NCBI RefSeq assembly: GCF_001951155.1
Contig: NZ_CP016359.1
Location: forward strand, 3,806,001 to 3,870,000
Length of the DNA stretch: 64,000 bases
Direction: 5' to 3'
Source of the DNA: Christiangramia flava JLT2011
GTDB lineage: Bacteria; Bacteroidota; Bacteroidia; Flavobacteriales; Flavobacteriaceae
Positions within the stretch are counted from its first letter, which is position 1, and every line of letters begins with the position of its first letter. The position numbers and the translations under genes are program-made. Of this stretch, positions 16,507 through 25,565 are shown one piece after another. A model generated the notes under the pieces. The model was not told the origin of the DNA. It saw only the letters and a list, made by a program, of their open reading frames with translations, and did no database searches.

Positions 16507-17784
16507 TTAATTTATGCTTTTATCTTTCGTATTCATCATATCTAAAACTAAACCTGCCCAGGTAAAATCTTTTGCTCCATAACCTTCGCCGGTAAAAGGA
16601 TTATAGTACTCTCTAAATCCGCTTTTTTTGATTAACTGAATTATAATCCGAGTTAATTTTTGTGAACTTTCCGTATAATTATTTTTCTCCAGTATTTGAT
16701 GAAGAAACCAATTATTAACGATCCAGGTAGGGCCTCTCCATATGTAGATCGATTCTTTAGGATTAAAGGCCGATGAATCTTTTGCTACTGAGGGTATGGG
16801 GTAATTGGTATCAAACTTCTCACTACTGAAAAAATGTCTTTCCAGGACCTTAGTTTTTATACCTTTTGGAATAGAAGATAGAATCAGTGGATAAAAAATG
16901 GTGGGAGTTTCTACCTTTATTTTTATATTCTCCTTTCCATATACGTCATAAAAGGCAGCATCCTGTTCATCATATAGAACCTCCACAATATTTTTACTTA
17001 CTTCTTTTGCTCGGGAATAGTATTCTTTTGCATCCGGATCCTCCAACATCTCACATAATTCACCAAGACAAAAAAGGTTTTGTGCATAGAAAGTATTTAG
17101 TCCGGCATCCTTCACCAGGAAATGTCCTTTCCTGTATATCTTCTTCAAATTATAGTTATTCATAAAATTGAGAAAGTCTGTCCAGATCACTTTATAATAA
17201 AGCTTAGTATTGGCTTTTCCTTCTTTAAAACCTAAAGGAACATCGTAAGTAGGTTTCCAGTCCATTCCCGATTCAAATGGAGAAATAATCGTAAGTAAAC
17301 CGTTGCCATCAAAATCTCTATTCTTGTCTAACCAGTCATAATAAGCCTTTAAATTTGGCAGTACCTCTTTTAGAAAATTCAGATTATCAGAATTCTTTAC
17401 AATTCTACTTACTGCCTGAGCAAGTAAGGGAGGCTGGATGAGAGAACTCATATGACTTCTGTAAAGATTCTTATAGTTAAATTTAGACTGAAAAAAGTCA
17501 GCCCATCTACCAGGTTTTAACCGATCCCAATAAATCATATGACCTATAAACCCATCTTCCCGTTGAAGCCCAAGCAAACTCTGAATATGCTTTTTGGCCA
17601 TTTCAATTTCACCCAGGGATACCAGGATAAAAACATGAAAGCACGTATCCCAGAAAAATTGATACGGGTATCGTTCTGGTGCTGGCCTTGTATAATGATA
17701 AGCCGGGCTATCATCTTCACTGGCTTTTTCCATATTATCATGGATGATTTCTTTAACTTTTCTAAAAAGTTCTTCGTCAGTCAT
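16507..17784 (-). CDS. GH63-like (alpha/alpha)6-barrel glycosidase
   Basis: 425 residues. Motifs of the MGH1/GH63 trehalase-like glycosidases: YPYQFFWDTCFHVFILVSLGE near the start (catalytic Asp region), GFIGHMIYWD, GNGLLTIISPFESGMDWKP, IYIWRGPTWIVNNWFLH and GEGYGAKDFTWAGLVLDM at the end. No signal peptide, so probably cytoplasmic; relatives act on mannosylglycerate or glucosylglycerate-type osmolytes or alpha-glucosides. Its place between an SPW/VKOR gene and an SDR gene in a metal island is odd. The substrate is not predictable from sequence alone. Confidence 0.82.
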   Translation of the reverse strand: MTDEELFRKVKEIIHDNMEKASEDDSPAYHYTRPAPERYPYQFFWDTCFHVFILVSLGEIEMAKKHIQSLLGLQREDGFIGHMIYWDRLKPGRWADFFQSKFNYKNLYRSHMSSLIQPPLLAQAVSRIVKNSDNLNFLKEVLPNLKAYYDWLDKNRDFDGNGLLTIISPFESGMDWKPTYDVPLGFKEGKANTKLYYKVIWTDFLNFMNNYNLKKIYRKGHFLVKDAGLNTFYAQNLFCLGELCEMLEDPDAKEYYSRAKEVSKNIVEVLYDEQDAAFYDVYGKENIKIKVETPTIFYPLILSSIPKGIKTKVLERHFFSSEKFDTNYPIPSVAKDSSAFNPKESIYIWRGPTWIVNNWFLHQILEKNNYTESSQKLTRIIIQLIKKSGFREYYNPFTGEGYGAKDFTWAGLVLDMMNTKDKSIN

Positions 17785-17810
17785 TCCTTATTGAAATAGA
17801 AGGCTCTACT

Positions 17811-19342
17811 TTATTTTACATATTTATCCCATAATCCATATTCTTCCTTTTTCGGTCCTCGTGGGAAAGAAAGCGCTGCTACAGCCAGACCTACAATTGT
17901 TCCAGCTACACTTAAACCTAAACTTCCATCCCCTGCAATCCATGGTGTAATGGCAACGCCTAACCCGAGCAGTATGTTCAAATATCTACCTCGGCGTACA
18001 ATTTCACCCATACAAATCACTGAGGTAACCACAATTAACGATCCGCCCAAATGAAATGCATGAGCAGATGTAGTGGTAATATCAACCCCAAATGTTGCAG
18101 GAGCAAACATGGCGAAAACACCCAGTGCTGTAGACACTCCTAACGTCCATGGTACGCTCATACCCCAGACCGAAGATTTAAAAACGCCCATAGGCTTTTT
18201 AGGGAATTCTATAAGTTCGGTGGTACGCTCATCTTTATTTTCTTCGAATGCTTCACCACCTTTCCAAAATACTTTCCACAAATTATCACCACGCTTTTTA
18301 GCCTGTACCATATGTTGTCTCATCGCTATGACCTCATCAAACTCTAATGGAATCATGGGCAGCATTATTGCAGCTGCAAGAAGACAAAAGGTACACCATT
18401 CACCTACTACAATTGGTTGAGATATTACCAGGAAAATATGTACTAATCCCAAAGGAATCACCAGGATCCCGAAAAATGTGACCATCCAGGGCATGGTTCG
18501 CCACCTTGAGGGACTTCCCATCCAACCCATTAGGAATTCGAACGTATAGGCCAGTGCCCCACAAAGGCTCCATCTGAAATTGGGAGTGAATGAGACATAT
18601 TAGAATTAAGTACCTTCATTGTACTTTCTCCAAAAAACGGATCCCATGCATAATCTGTGTAACCCAGCTGAAACGTTCCCAGGTAACGAGAAACTATCCA
18701 GCCAAAAAATGCAAGAACGATCATGATCCATCGTTGTGGCCAACTAGACGGATTATAACTCCATCCCGGAGGAATCACCGATCCCATCTTCATATATGTG
18801 ATCATGTTAGGCATACCCGGGATTAAAATGGTTAAGGCTATAACCATGACCCCTACAATGGTATCGTTGTTATATATGTAGGCATTTGGCGCCCAGAAGA
18901 TCACGGGTGCTAAGTTCAACCAGATCCCTATGAAACAGGCTATCCAAAGGCTTACTGGCCGGTTGGGTGTAAGAGATCTCCACCCAAAGAACATAAGAAG
19001 CAAACCACTAATAATATCGCTCCACTTCATCACCAACACCCTCATTGAATCACTTATCCATAGGGACCTGCCCCCTGAAGGTTGAACGATATCCTTCCCA
19101 TAATCAAAAGTAAATGGAGAAATCACCAGCCAGGCACCCAAAATTATCAGCATCCAGTAAATCCAAAGCGTCTGTTTATGGTGCATATAAAGCATTTTCA
19201 TGCGGTCCATCCCACCCTTATCATCACCATGATCATGTGAATGACCTGTTACTTCTTTTTCCGCCATGGGCCGGGTAACTCCCCGACTAGCCATTCCTCC
19301 ATTCTCATGTTCCTCGTTGTAATCTTTATGGTTATTTCCCAT
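17811..19342 (-). pseudogene. SPW-repeat / VKOR-like membrane protein (copy 2), frameshifted
   Basis: Two frames, 18530-19342 (270 residues) and 17811-18530 (239 residues), together match the whole of the copy-1 protein at 4529-6067. Shared strings are RPMAEK/RPMSD, HHKQTLWVYW-like, DIISGLLL-FFGWRSLTPNRP, GMPNMI-YMKMG, GWSYNPSSWPQRWIMIVLAF, and after the break SRWRTMPWMVTFFGILVIPL and a CxxC in WCTFC. The frame is lost at a run of four G (- strand) at 18557-18560. One extra G would restore SDGAFVGALAYTFEF, matching SDAALGTFAYTLEF of copy 1. It may be a true mutation, a phase-variable switch, programmed frameshifting or a sequencing error. It is first in the operon with the glycosidase. Confidence 0.85.
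18557..18560 (-). other. Frameshift point in G4 tract
   Basis: On the - strand the sequence reads CTTTGTGGGGCACTGGCC. With five G the two halves of the SPW/VKOR frame join without a stop; with four G translation ends about seven codons later. Confidence 0.75.
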
Positions 19343-19399
19343 AATTTATTTTTTGGTTAGGTTAGTTTAAAAAGGAGTTTTTTGAAATCCTGAATCTGT

Positions 19400-19457
19400 A
19401 GGAAAAAACATCTGAAGAATCCATCAGAAATAACTGAAGATTCTTCAGATGCTTTTT
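19400..19457. terminator. Bidirectional hairpin terminator
   Basis: The arms ATCTGAAGAATC and GATTCTTCAGAT are perfect complements, with a T run on each outer side. On the - strand it follows the Csp stop codon and would end that transcript before the SPW/VKOR operon. Confidence 0.75.
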
Positions 19458-19461
19458 TAAA

Positions 19462-19782
19462 TTATGCTAAATAGGCCTCACATGCTTTTACGCATTCCTG
19501 GCATGCCTTTGCACAGTCTTTACAATGCTGAGCTTCGTGCTTTCCGCATTCATCTGCACAGGCCTCGCAAACTTTTTTACAATATTGTACCAGACCTCTC
19601 ACATCTGAATAGCTGGTAGCCAGAACCTGACTCAACGCTGAACACACCTCAGCACAAACCTTATCGGTTCTGATGCAGTCTACCATTTTCTTCACATCGT
19701 CTTCATCCAGACAAGAATCTGCGCAATAATTACAATGATTAATGCAATTTCCGAGTGCATGGATCAATTTTTCATTCCTCAT
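19462..19782 (-). CDS. Four-helix-bundle copper storage protein (Csp-like)
   Basis: 106 residues with 16 Cys arranged mostly as CxxxC and CxxC along predicted helices (CINHCNYCADSC, CKKVCEACADEC, HCKDCAKACQECVKAC). This is the DUF326/Csp family: a tetramer of four-helix bundles whose Cys-lined core stores many Cu(I) ions. No signal peptide is present, so it is the cytosolic Csp3-like form. It has its own terminator and is the last metal gene before the integrase. Confidence 0.92.
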   Translation of the reverse strand: MRNEKLIHALGNCINHCNYCADSCLDEDDVKKMVDCIRTDKVCAEVCSALSQVLATSYSDVRGLVQYCKKVCEACADECGKHEAQHCKDCAKACQECVKACEAYLA

Positions 19783-20004
19783 AACTTATTGATTTTTATG
19801 GTTATACAATAAATATAGAAATGAGATGAAAAGTTGACTTATAAAATTCTGCTAAGTTCTTACAGTTTTAATTTTTTTTAACCTGAAAGACCAGAAATTA
19901 AGATTTTATAAAGATTTCTATATTAGATTCCAGTTCCAACCGTCCTGCCTTGGAAGTGTTTGAAAAATTGAAAAAGATTATGTTTTTTTGACTTATAACA
20001 ATTA
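19783..20004. other. AT-rich spacer between Csp and integrase genes
   Basis: 222 bases. On the - strand CTATATTTA (around 19,816) is one mismatch from a TAnnTTTG -7 box and could serve the Csp gene. I see no gene or repeat here. Confidence 0.4.
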
Positions 20005-21258
20005 TTAAGCTACAACTAAATCATTTGCATCATCCAACACTTTGTTATCAAAACTTCTGAGATAGATTTCGGTTGTTTTCAAAGAATGATGCCCCAAGCC
20101 TTCACTAATAATCTCCGTTGGTATTCCCATATTTTTAGCAATCGTTGCCCAGGAATGCCTGACATAATATGAAGTCAATGGAACATTCAGTTTAGCATCT
20201 TTCGCTATAATTTTGCAAAGCTTATTAACTAATCTTCGATCCGAACGATATTTCTTAAAATTTGTAACCGACCCATCATAGCCTATAGGAAATATAAAAT
20301 CACAAGGCTCTTTCCCAGAAACATAATAAACCAAAATATCGTGGAATTCCTTCGTGATTTTGACCGAAAGCGGGTCATCGGTTTTGCTTCTTCCATAAAA
20401 AATTCTATCGTTTTGTATATCCTTAACGCGCAACTTAGCGAGATCAATCAAATTCATCCCCCGACAGTTGAACATACTCAACAAATAGTTTTTTACGTGA
20501 AAAAGATTGCTTCCAACTGGATAATTAAGCTTACGAATCGTTGTAAAATTTTCTTTCGGTAGAGCTTTTTTCTTGGTCCTTTTTGAAGATGGAATTTTGT
20601 AAAAATGAAAAGGATTTTTTTCAGGCTCAAACTTATCTTCCTTAATAGCGCTATTATAGACTGCACTTAAGCCACGCAAATATGCACTAATAGTATTATT
20701 CGAATTGCCCTTGGCCCTATGCTCCGCTTCAAATTCTTTCAAAAAAGTAACATTTAGCTGGAAAAACTTGATTGGCTGTTCATTATTAAATTTTGTAACA
20801 GCCCGAATCGAATCTGCATACCATTTGGCAGTACCAGGTTCCTGTTCTTTTAGTTTTCGCTCAACAAGTACTTTACACCAGTCATTTATGGTTAATGAAT
20901 TAGAAAGATTTTTCTTTAACTCTGATTCAAGAATATCATCCCAAGCTTTTTTGATGTTTTCGATGAGCATATCAACCGTAATATCGTTAAGGGTTTTCCC
21001 GAGACCGTGGATAATGGATTTTGCAATATGCAATTTGTCATATAGTTCAAGATTTATTGCAGTGATATCAAGTTCCTTATTAGCGACTGCGGATTTTTTT
21101 AATTCCATTCTGGAATCATCCCAACCATCTTTTGATGTATATTTATCCATACGAACCATTCGAGGTTTCCTGTGAAAAATTCGTAAGATGATGGGATAAA
21201 GTCCATTAGAATTTTTTGACTTTTCTCGAGTGTCTAATGTGAGTCTTGCACGTGCCAT
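20005..21258 (-). CDS. Tyrosine recombinase (site-specific integrase)
   Basis: 417 residues. N-terminal arm-binding region (ARLTLDTREKSKNSNGLYPIILR), SAM-like core-binding domain (about 110-215), then the catalytic domain. Active residues: Arg in FNCRGMNLIDLAKLRV, a Lys region near YGRSKTDD, RHSWAT, LGHHSLKTT and the nucleophile Tyr in EIYLRSF. This is the Bacteroidota integrase type of integrative elements. The gene lies about 150 bases from a tRNA 3' fragment and points into the island, the normal place for an integrase next to its attachment site. Confidence 0.93.
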   Translation of the reverse strand: MARARLTLDTREKSKNSNGLYPIILRIFHRKPRMVRMDKYTSKDGWDDSRMELKKSAVANKELDITAINLELYDKLHIAKSIIHGLGKTLNDITVDMLIENIKKAWDDILESELKKNLSNSLTINDWCKVLVERKLKEQEPGTAKWYADSIRAVTKFNNEQPIKFFQLNVTFLKEFEAEHRAKGNSNNTISAYLRGLSAVYNSAIKEDKFEPEKNPFHFYKIPSSKRTKKKALPKENFTTIRKLNYPVGSNLFHVKNYLLSMFNCRGMNLIDLAKLRVKDIQNDRIFYGRSKTDDPLSVKITKEFHDILVYYVSGKEPCDFIFPIGYDGSVTNFKKYRSDRRLVNKLCKIIAKDAKLNVPLTSYYVRHSWATIAKNMGIPTEIISEGLGHHSLKTTEIYLRSFDNKVLDDANDLVVA

Positions 21259-21412
21259 AGCTTAAGATTTGCTAATAAAGTTAGGTAATTTTACGCACAC
21301 TTTGCGCACACTTTTTGTTGAACTCAGATAAAACCAATTGAAATCAAATTTCATTAAAATACTGATTTACAGTATAATACAAAACTTAATACGATTACTT
21401 GGTGGACTTTTT

Positions 21413-21459
21413 TCCGCCTTCTAAGCAGACGGTCACAGGTTCGAATCCTGTCGCGATCA
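21413..21459 (+). other. tRNA-Arg(TCT) 3' fragment, element attachment site (attR)
   Basis: From 21413 the sequence gives an imperfect anticodon stem (TCCGC/GCAGA with one mismatch), loop CTTCTAA with anticodon TCT, variable loop CGGTC, a perfect T arm (ACAGG TTCGAAT CCTGT) and the 3' acceptor strand CGCGATC plus discriminator A. No D arm and no matching 5' acceptor strand (GATCGCG) occur upstream, so it is not a complete gene. A 3' tRNA copy beside an integrase is the signature of element insertion into a tRNA gene; the intact tRNA should lie at the other, left end of the island. Confidence 0.75.
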
Positions 21460-21465
21460 CTTAGC

Positions 21466-21496
21466 AAAAAGCCCTGGAAAATTTCCGGGGCTTTTT
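21466..21496 (+). terminator. Rho-independent terminator after tRNA fragment
   Basis: Arms AAAAAGCCCTGG and CCGGGGCTTTTT pair fully (one G-U) around a short loop and end in a T run. It was presumably the terminator of the original tRNA gene, now on the chromosome side of the junction. Confidence 0.8.
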
Positions 21497-21688
21497 CATT
21501 TTTATACTTTTCTTCTCACAGTTTGATGAAATTCCACTTTCACATTGTTTAACAAGTGTCTCTTAAAGTATTGTCAAATAGGTCAATTTTAAGGGAAAGG
21601 CCTCTCAATATTTCTAACTTTAAATTCCATCAACCAAAAAAACAATGATTTTCGGGAGTTTACCCGTGCACAAGATTTATTAGACCAC
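21497..21688. other. Spacer upstream of the QEGLA gene
   Basis: 192 bases of AT-rich sequence. CTAACTTTAA (about 21,617) resembles a -7 box with one mismatch. An ATG at 21644 opens only a 12-codon frame. Nothing else is recognised. Confidence 0.4.
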
Positions 21689-23548
21689 ATGCAAGAGATC
21701 AAAAATCTATCAGCTAAGTCCATAAATCACATTCTCGATACTCTGGATAGCCTGGAAGAGGAAAAGGAAATTAGCTGCGCACTACCGGGAAACGGATTTT
21801 TACATATTGAAAAGGAACTGCCTTATTTGGCAATCTATCGCCGTAAGCGCGACGATCGCGGTACCAGAAGATTTATTTTAAGTGAGGCTTCTTACCTGGT
21901 GATTGGAACGGAACAGTTTGAGAATTATCAGAAACTGATTTACGCCCTTTCCGATCGCAATTCGACCAAGTTCAAATCCTACCTGTTATTCGAAATTTAT
22001 TCAGGAGAAGTTTCCTCATTTAAATTCCGAATTAAAGGCCCGGATAAACGTTTGCCTTCGACCTTAAAAACACTGAAGGAAAACCTGCTCGCTGTCAACG
22101 AAGAATTTTCAGGCATTTACCTGGACGCAGAAATTTCAGATTCTTCTGAAAGACAAGCTCCAGCTGATTCCGCCTTAATGAGCATCGAGGAGGCAAAAAA
22201 CTGCGGAGCGGTTATGGTAGGGCTGGAAATTCCGCCGGTGTACCGCGATGAACACAATAAGTTATACCCGGTTTTCTTCCGCGGCTTTAAAGATTACCTC
22301 ATCAATGCGATGCACCGTTGCTTTTTTGAATTTATCAGGGTTCAAACTTCCAGCGGCGTGGCGAGCTATAATGCCCTTGGAAGAAAGTACTTAAAACAGA
22401 TCATTTTTGATATTGATAAGCAGCTTACGAATATTGAAACGTCTTACCAGTTTTTATGGCTGGTATCGCCTTCCAATATCAGGGAAATCAAAAATGAGTT
22501 TTTTAATAGCAAATTTGAGAAGGTTCCAGATTATCATTATCGGCTTTTACCCATAGATCCGGATGTATTGAAAAGACGTCTTTACAACCTGAAACTGGAA
22601 GATATAGACGATCCGGCCATGTCATTCCTCTTCCGGGAAAAACGGGAAGAACTGGATATGCAAATCACCATGCTCAGTGAACGGGGAACGAAAAATTTCA
22701 TGTACGATGGCATCAGGCTTTACAAAGGGATTGATCATGATCTATGTGAAGCAGCCACCAATATCCTCACCAAAGTCCCGGAAGAGAATGACCGGGAAGG
22801 CGAAGATCTCCTGGATGCAAGAGCCTTTAGCAGTATGGCTCGCAAGGAATTTGACTATTTCAGGGAACAGGATGAAAACTTTAAATGCAAGGTGCATATC
22901 CGGAATGATGTGAATGTGATGATGGTATCGCATGGCGAACTTTATATTCCTGCTGATTATAAAATGAAGCGAATTGAAGCCGAAGCGCTGATTCAGCATG
23001 AAGTTGGAACCCATGTCCTGACGTATTATAATGGAAAAACTCAACCGCTTCAGCAATTGAGTATTGGCCTGGCAGATTATGATCCGCTCCAGGAAGGACT
23101 TGCTGTAATGTCTGAATTCATGGTAGACGGTTTGACGGCCAATAGGCTTCGGATTCTCGCCGGAAGAGTTCTTGCAGGAAAAGCCCTGATGGAAGGCGGC
23201 GATTTTCAGCAAATTTTTCGGCTTCTGAAAACCGAATATGGTTTTGGAGATGAACGAGCTTTCAATATCACTTCCCGCATTATGCAGGGAGGCGGTTTCC
23301 TGAAAGACATCATTTACCTGAAAGGCCTGGTCATGCTCAAAAAACACCTCCGTGAGGGAGGTGATTATGAACCTTTGCTGGCCGGGAAATACGGTATCAA
23401 ACATACCGAAATCATTAAAGAACTAACCGAGCGCCATGTGCTGAATCCTGTGAAAATAAAACCCAGTTTTCTGCACAGCGAGAAAATGTATGAAAAATTA
23501 AAATTAATCAGGCAGGGACTTAGTCTGCCACAAATGGTATGCAAATGA
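21689..23548 (+). CDS. QEGLA-motif metallopeptidase (DUF1704, MATCAP-like)
   Basis: 619 residues. Carries the motif LQEGLAVMSEFM that names the family (flavohemoglobin expression-modulating QEGLA protein, TIGR02421/DUF1704) and the zinc site HEVGTH (HExxxH) in IQHEVGTHVLTYY, followed by the Glu of QEGLA. The eukaryotic relatives (MATCAP/KIAA0895) are tubulin tyrosine carboxypeptidases, so this is likely a carboxypeptidase; the bacterial substrate is unknown. The N-terminal 200 residues are family-specific. Its stop overlaps the start of the ATP-grasp gene (ATGA), so they are coupled. Confidence 0.88.
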   Translation: MQEIKNLSAKSINHILDTLDSLEEEKEISCALPGNGFLHIEKELPYLAIYRRKRDDRGTRRFILSEASYLVIGTEQFENYQKLIYALSDRNSTKFKSYLLFEIYSGEVSSFKFRIKGPDKRLPSTLKTLKENLLAVNEEFSGIYLDAEISDSSERQAPADSALMSIEEAKNCGAVMVGLEIPPVYRDEHNKLYPVFFRGFKDYLINAMHRCFFEFIRVQTSSGVASYNALGRKYLKQIIFDIDKQLTNIETSYQFLWLVSPSNIREIKNEFFNSKFEKVPDYHYRLLPIDPDVLKRRLYNLKLEDIDDPAMSFLFREKREELDMQITMLSERGTKNFMYDGIRLYKGIDHDLCEAATNILTKVPEENDREGEDLLDARAFSSMARKEFDYFREQDENFKCKVHIRNDVNVMMVSHGELYIPADYKMKRIEAEALIQHEVGTHVLTYYNGKTQPLQQLSIGLADYDPLQEGLAVMSEFMVDGLTANRLRILAGRVLAGKALMEGGDFQQIFRLLKTEYGFGDERAFNITSRIMQGGGFLKDIIYLKGLVMLKKHLREGGDYEPLLAGKYGIKHTEIIKELTERHVLNPVKIKPSFLHSEKMYEKLKLIRQGLSLPQMVCK

Positions 23549-24591
23549 AAATATGTTTTGTTTTAAACGATATAGAGAATGAATCCAGTGGTACTTCGGT
23601 AGCACTCATGACGATGGCGCATCAGCGGGGCCACGAAGTTTTCGCGATGGGAGTTGGAGATTTTACTTTTCATCACGATGCGCCGATCAGTATCAACGCC
23701 ACGCAGGTTCCGAAAGATACTAAGACGAAATCTCCGTCTAAATACCTGGAAGCTTTACAGGGAAGTAAGGCCCGCAAGAAGAAGATCGATTCGACCAGCC
23801 TGGACGTGGTATTTATCCGTAACAACCCAACAGAAGAAAAAGGGCGCCAATGGGCGGAACAGGCCGGGGTTGCCTTCGGAAGAATGGTGCAACAACAAGG
23901 AGTGATGGTGTTGAACGACGCTTATGCTTTGTCTCATGCGTTTATTGACAAACTGTATTTTGAAGAACTTCCGCAGGAGATCAAGCCAGATTCCATCATC
24001 ACACGTGATAAGGATCAATTGCTCGATTTCTGGGAAAAGCAGAACAAGAAAATGGTGTTGAAACCACTGGAAGGTTCCGGCGGACAGGATGTTTTCCTCA
24101 TCGATAAAAACGAGAAAAATGTGAACCAGATCATCGATCACCTGAGTTCACAAGGCTATGTGATCGCCCAGGAATTTCTTCCGGCGGTCAAAGATGGTGA
24201 TGTGCGCGTCTTGTTACTAAATGGAAAAGTCATGGAAAAAGATGGAAAAAAGGCGATTATCCGTAGAGTAAGCGGGGAAGGTGAATTCCGAAGCAATTTC
24301 AAATTAGGTGCTACCGCTGATAGCAGCGACCTTACTCCCGCCATGCAGAAAATCGTTAATCTCACGGCACCCAAACTCATTCGCGATGGACTCTTTTTTG
24401 TAGGGCTTGATATTGTTAAAGACAAGCTAATCGAGATCAACGTGTTAAGTCCTGGTGGGATGGAACGCTTTAAAGATATTGGCCTGCCTCCTTTTACTGA
24501 TTATGTGATCGAGGCCATTGAGCGCAAACTGGAATACAAAAAACAATACGCCGGTACTCTATCCAACAGAACGCTGGCAACAATGGATTAA
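23545..24591 (+). CDS. ATP-grasp ligase, glutathione-synthetase-like
   Basis: 348 residues from ATG 23545 (overlapping the upstream stop as ATGA); ATG 23539 would add two residues. The N-terminal fold is like GshB (KICFVLNDIE, FIRNNPTEE, VLNDAYALSHAFIDKLYFEELP). The ATP-grasp core has VLKPLEGSGGQDVFLI, AQEFLPAVKDGDVRVLLLNGK and metal ligands in IEINVLSPGGMERF. It would join a carboxylate to an amine with ATP; the presence of a carboxypeptidase-like and a deacylase-like gene on either side suggests a dedicated small-peptide or amino acid modification pathway rather than bulk glutathione synthesis (inference). Confidence 0.88.
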   Translation: MKICFVLNDIENESSGTSVALMTMAHQRGHEVFAMGVGDFTFHHDAPISINATQVPKDTKTKSPSKYLEALQGSKARKKKIDSTSLDVVFIRNNPTEEKGRQWAEQAGVAFGRMVQQQGVMVLNDAYALSHAFIDKLYFEELPQEIKPDSIITRDKDQLLDFWEKQNKKMVLKPLEGSGGQDVFLIDKNEKNVNQIIDHLSSQGYVIAQEFLPAVKDGDVRVLLLNGKVMEKDGKKAIIRRVSGEGEFRSNFKLGATADSSDLTPAMQKIVNLTAPKLIRDGLFFVGLDIVKDKLIEINVLSPGGMERFKDIGLPPFTDYVIEAIERKLEYKKQYAGTLSNRTLATMD

Positions 24592-24601
24592 AACGGAAAC
24601 A

Positions 24602-25513
24602 ATGAACGAGGAATTGAAGGAAGAGATCCCGAGGATCATCGGGGAATACAGCTCGGGGAAAAAGGGCTCGCTGTTGTTTGTAACCGGTGGAATCCACGGA
24701 AATGAGCCCAGCGGAATCAAGGCTTTAGAACGGGTTTTCAAAGAACTAAATAAGACCAAACCGGAAATTAAAGGTAAAATTCTGGGAGTGGCTGGAAATA
24801 AAAAAGCGCTGAACAAGAATCAGCGTTATATTAATGAAGACCTGAATCGCACCTGGACACAGGAAAATATCGATCGCGGCGGAAGAGACACCCACGAGAC
24901 CAAAGAAATGTTTGACATTATCAGGATTTTGGATCAGTATTCAGAAGAAGATTTTACTAAAAGATATTTCTTAGACTGTCATACCACCTCTTCTGCCAGC
25001 CTGCCTTATGTTTCGGTACAGGTGGTAAACGATAACGATGAATGGGCGCACCGCTTCCCTACTTACATCATCAGGGGTTTTAGCGATATCATTACCGGCG
25101 ATATTGACCATTATTTGAGTAGAACGGGAATGACCGGTTTTGTTTTTGAAGCTGGACAACATACTGATGTTCGCTCGGTGGAGAACCATGAAGGTGTCAT
25201 CTGGCTGGCACTTCGCGAAGCCTGTGAACTGGACCTGGAAAAAATTTCAACCTATCCGGAATGTGTTGACCGTTTTGCTAAGAAAAATGCCCCACCTCAG
25301 AAAACATTTGAGATCATTTACCGTCATGGACTCGATGAGGGAGATGTTTTTGAAATGCAGGATGGTTATGAGAATTTTCAGAAAATCAAGAAAGGTGAAT
25401 TACTAGCGACACAAAATGGTCAAGCCGTAAAAAGCGATTGGGATGCGTACATTTTTATGCCCCTCTACCAGTCACAGGGAAATGATGGCTTTTTTGTAGT
25501 AAAAGAAGTCTAA
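24602..25513 (+). CDS. Succinylglutamate desuccinylase/aspartoacylase-family protein
   Basis: 303 residues from ATG 24602, 10 bases after the ATP-grasp stop. The frame extends to a TTG at 24518 inside that gene, which I reject. M14-like zinc deacylase: zinc ligands in GGIHGNEPSG and a later His in DCHTTSSASLPY. FEAGQHTD supplies the catalytic Glu region. The C-terminal beta-rich domain ends YQSQGNDGFFVV. Family members cleave N-acyl amino acids. Third gene of the QEGLA cluster. Confidence 0.87.
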   Translation: MNEELKEEIPRIIGEYSSGKKGSLLFVTGGIHGNEPSGIKALERVFKELNKTKPEIKGKILGVAGNKKALNKNQRYINEDLNRTWTQENIDRGGRDTHETKEMFDIIRILDQYSEEDFTKRYFLDCHTTSSASLPYVSVQVVNDNDEWAHRFPTYIIRGFSDIITGDIDHYLSRTGMTGFVFEAGQHTDVRSVENHEGVIWLALREACELDLEKISTYPECVDRFAKKNAPPQKTFEIIYRHGLDEGDVFEMQDGYENFQKIKKGELLATQNGQAVKSDWDAYIFMPLYQSQGNDGFFVVKEV

Positions 25514-25528
25514 AAGTTGGTTTCAAAG

Positions 25529-25561
25529 AAAAAATCCCGGCCTCAGGACCGGGATTTTTTT
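25529..25561. terminator. Bidirectional terminator between convergent genes
   Basis: AAAAATCCCGG and CCGGGATTTTT form a perfect stem with loop CCTCAGGA. A run precedes and T run follows, serving both the deacylase gene (+) and the lactonase gene (-). Confidence 0.88.
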
Positions 25562-25565
25562 GATG

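Noticed and set aside
21370..21460. Complete tRNA gene
   Set aside because: No D arm and no 5' acceptor strand matching CGCGATC; only the 3' half folds.
24518..24601. TTG start of the aspartoacylase-like gene inside the ATP-grasp gene
   Set aside because: ATG 24602 follows the upstream stop by 10 bases and leaves the full domain intact.
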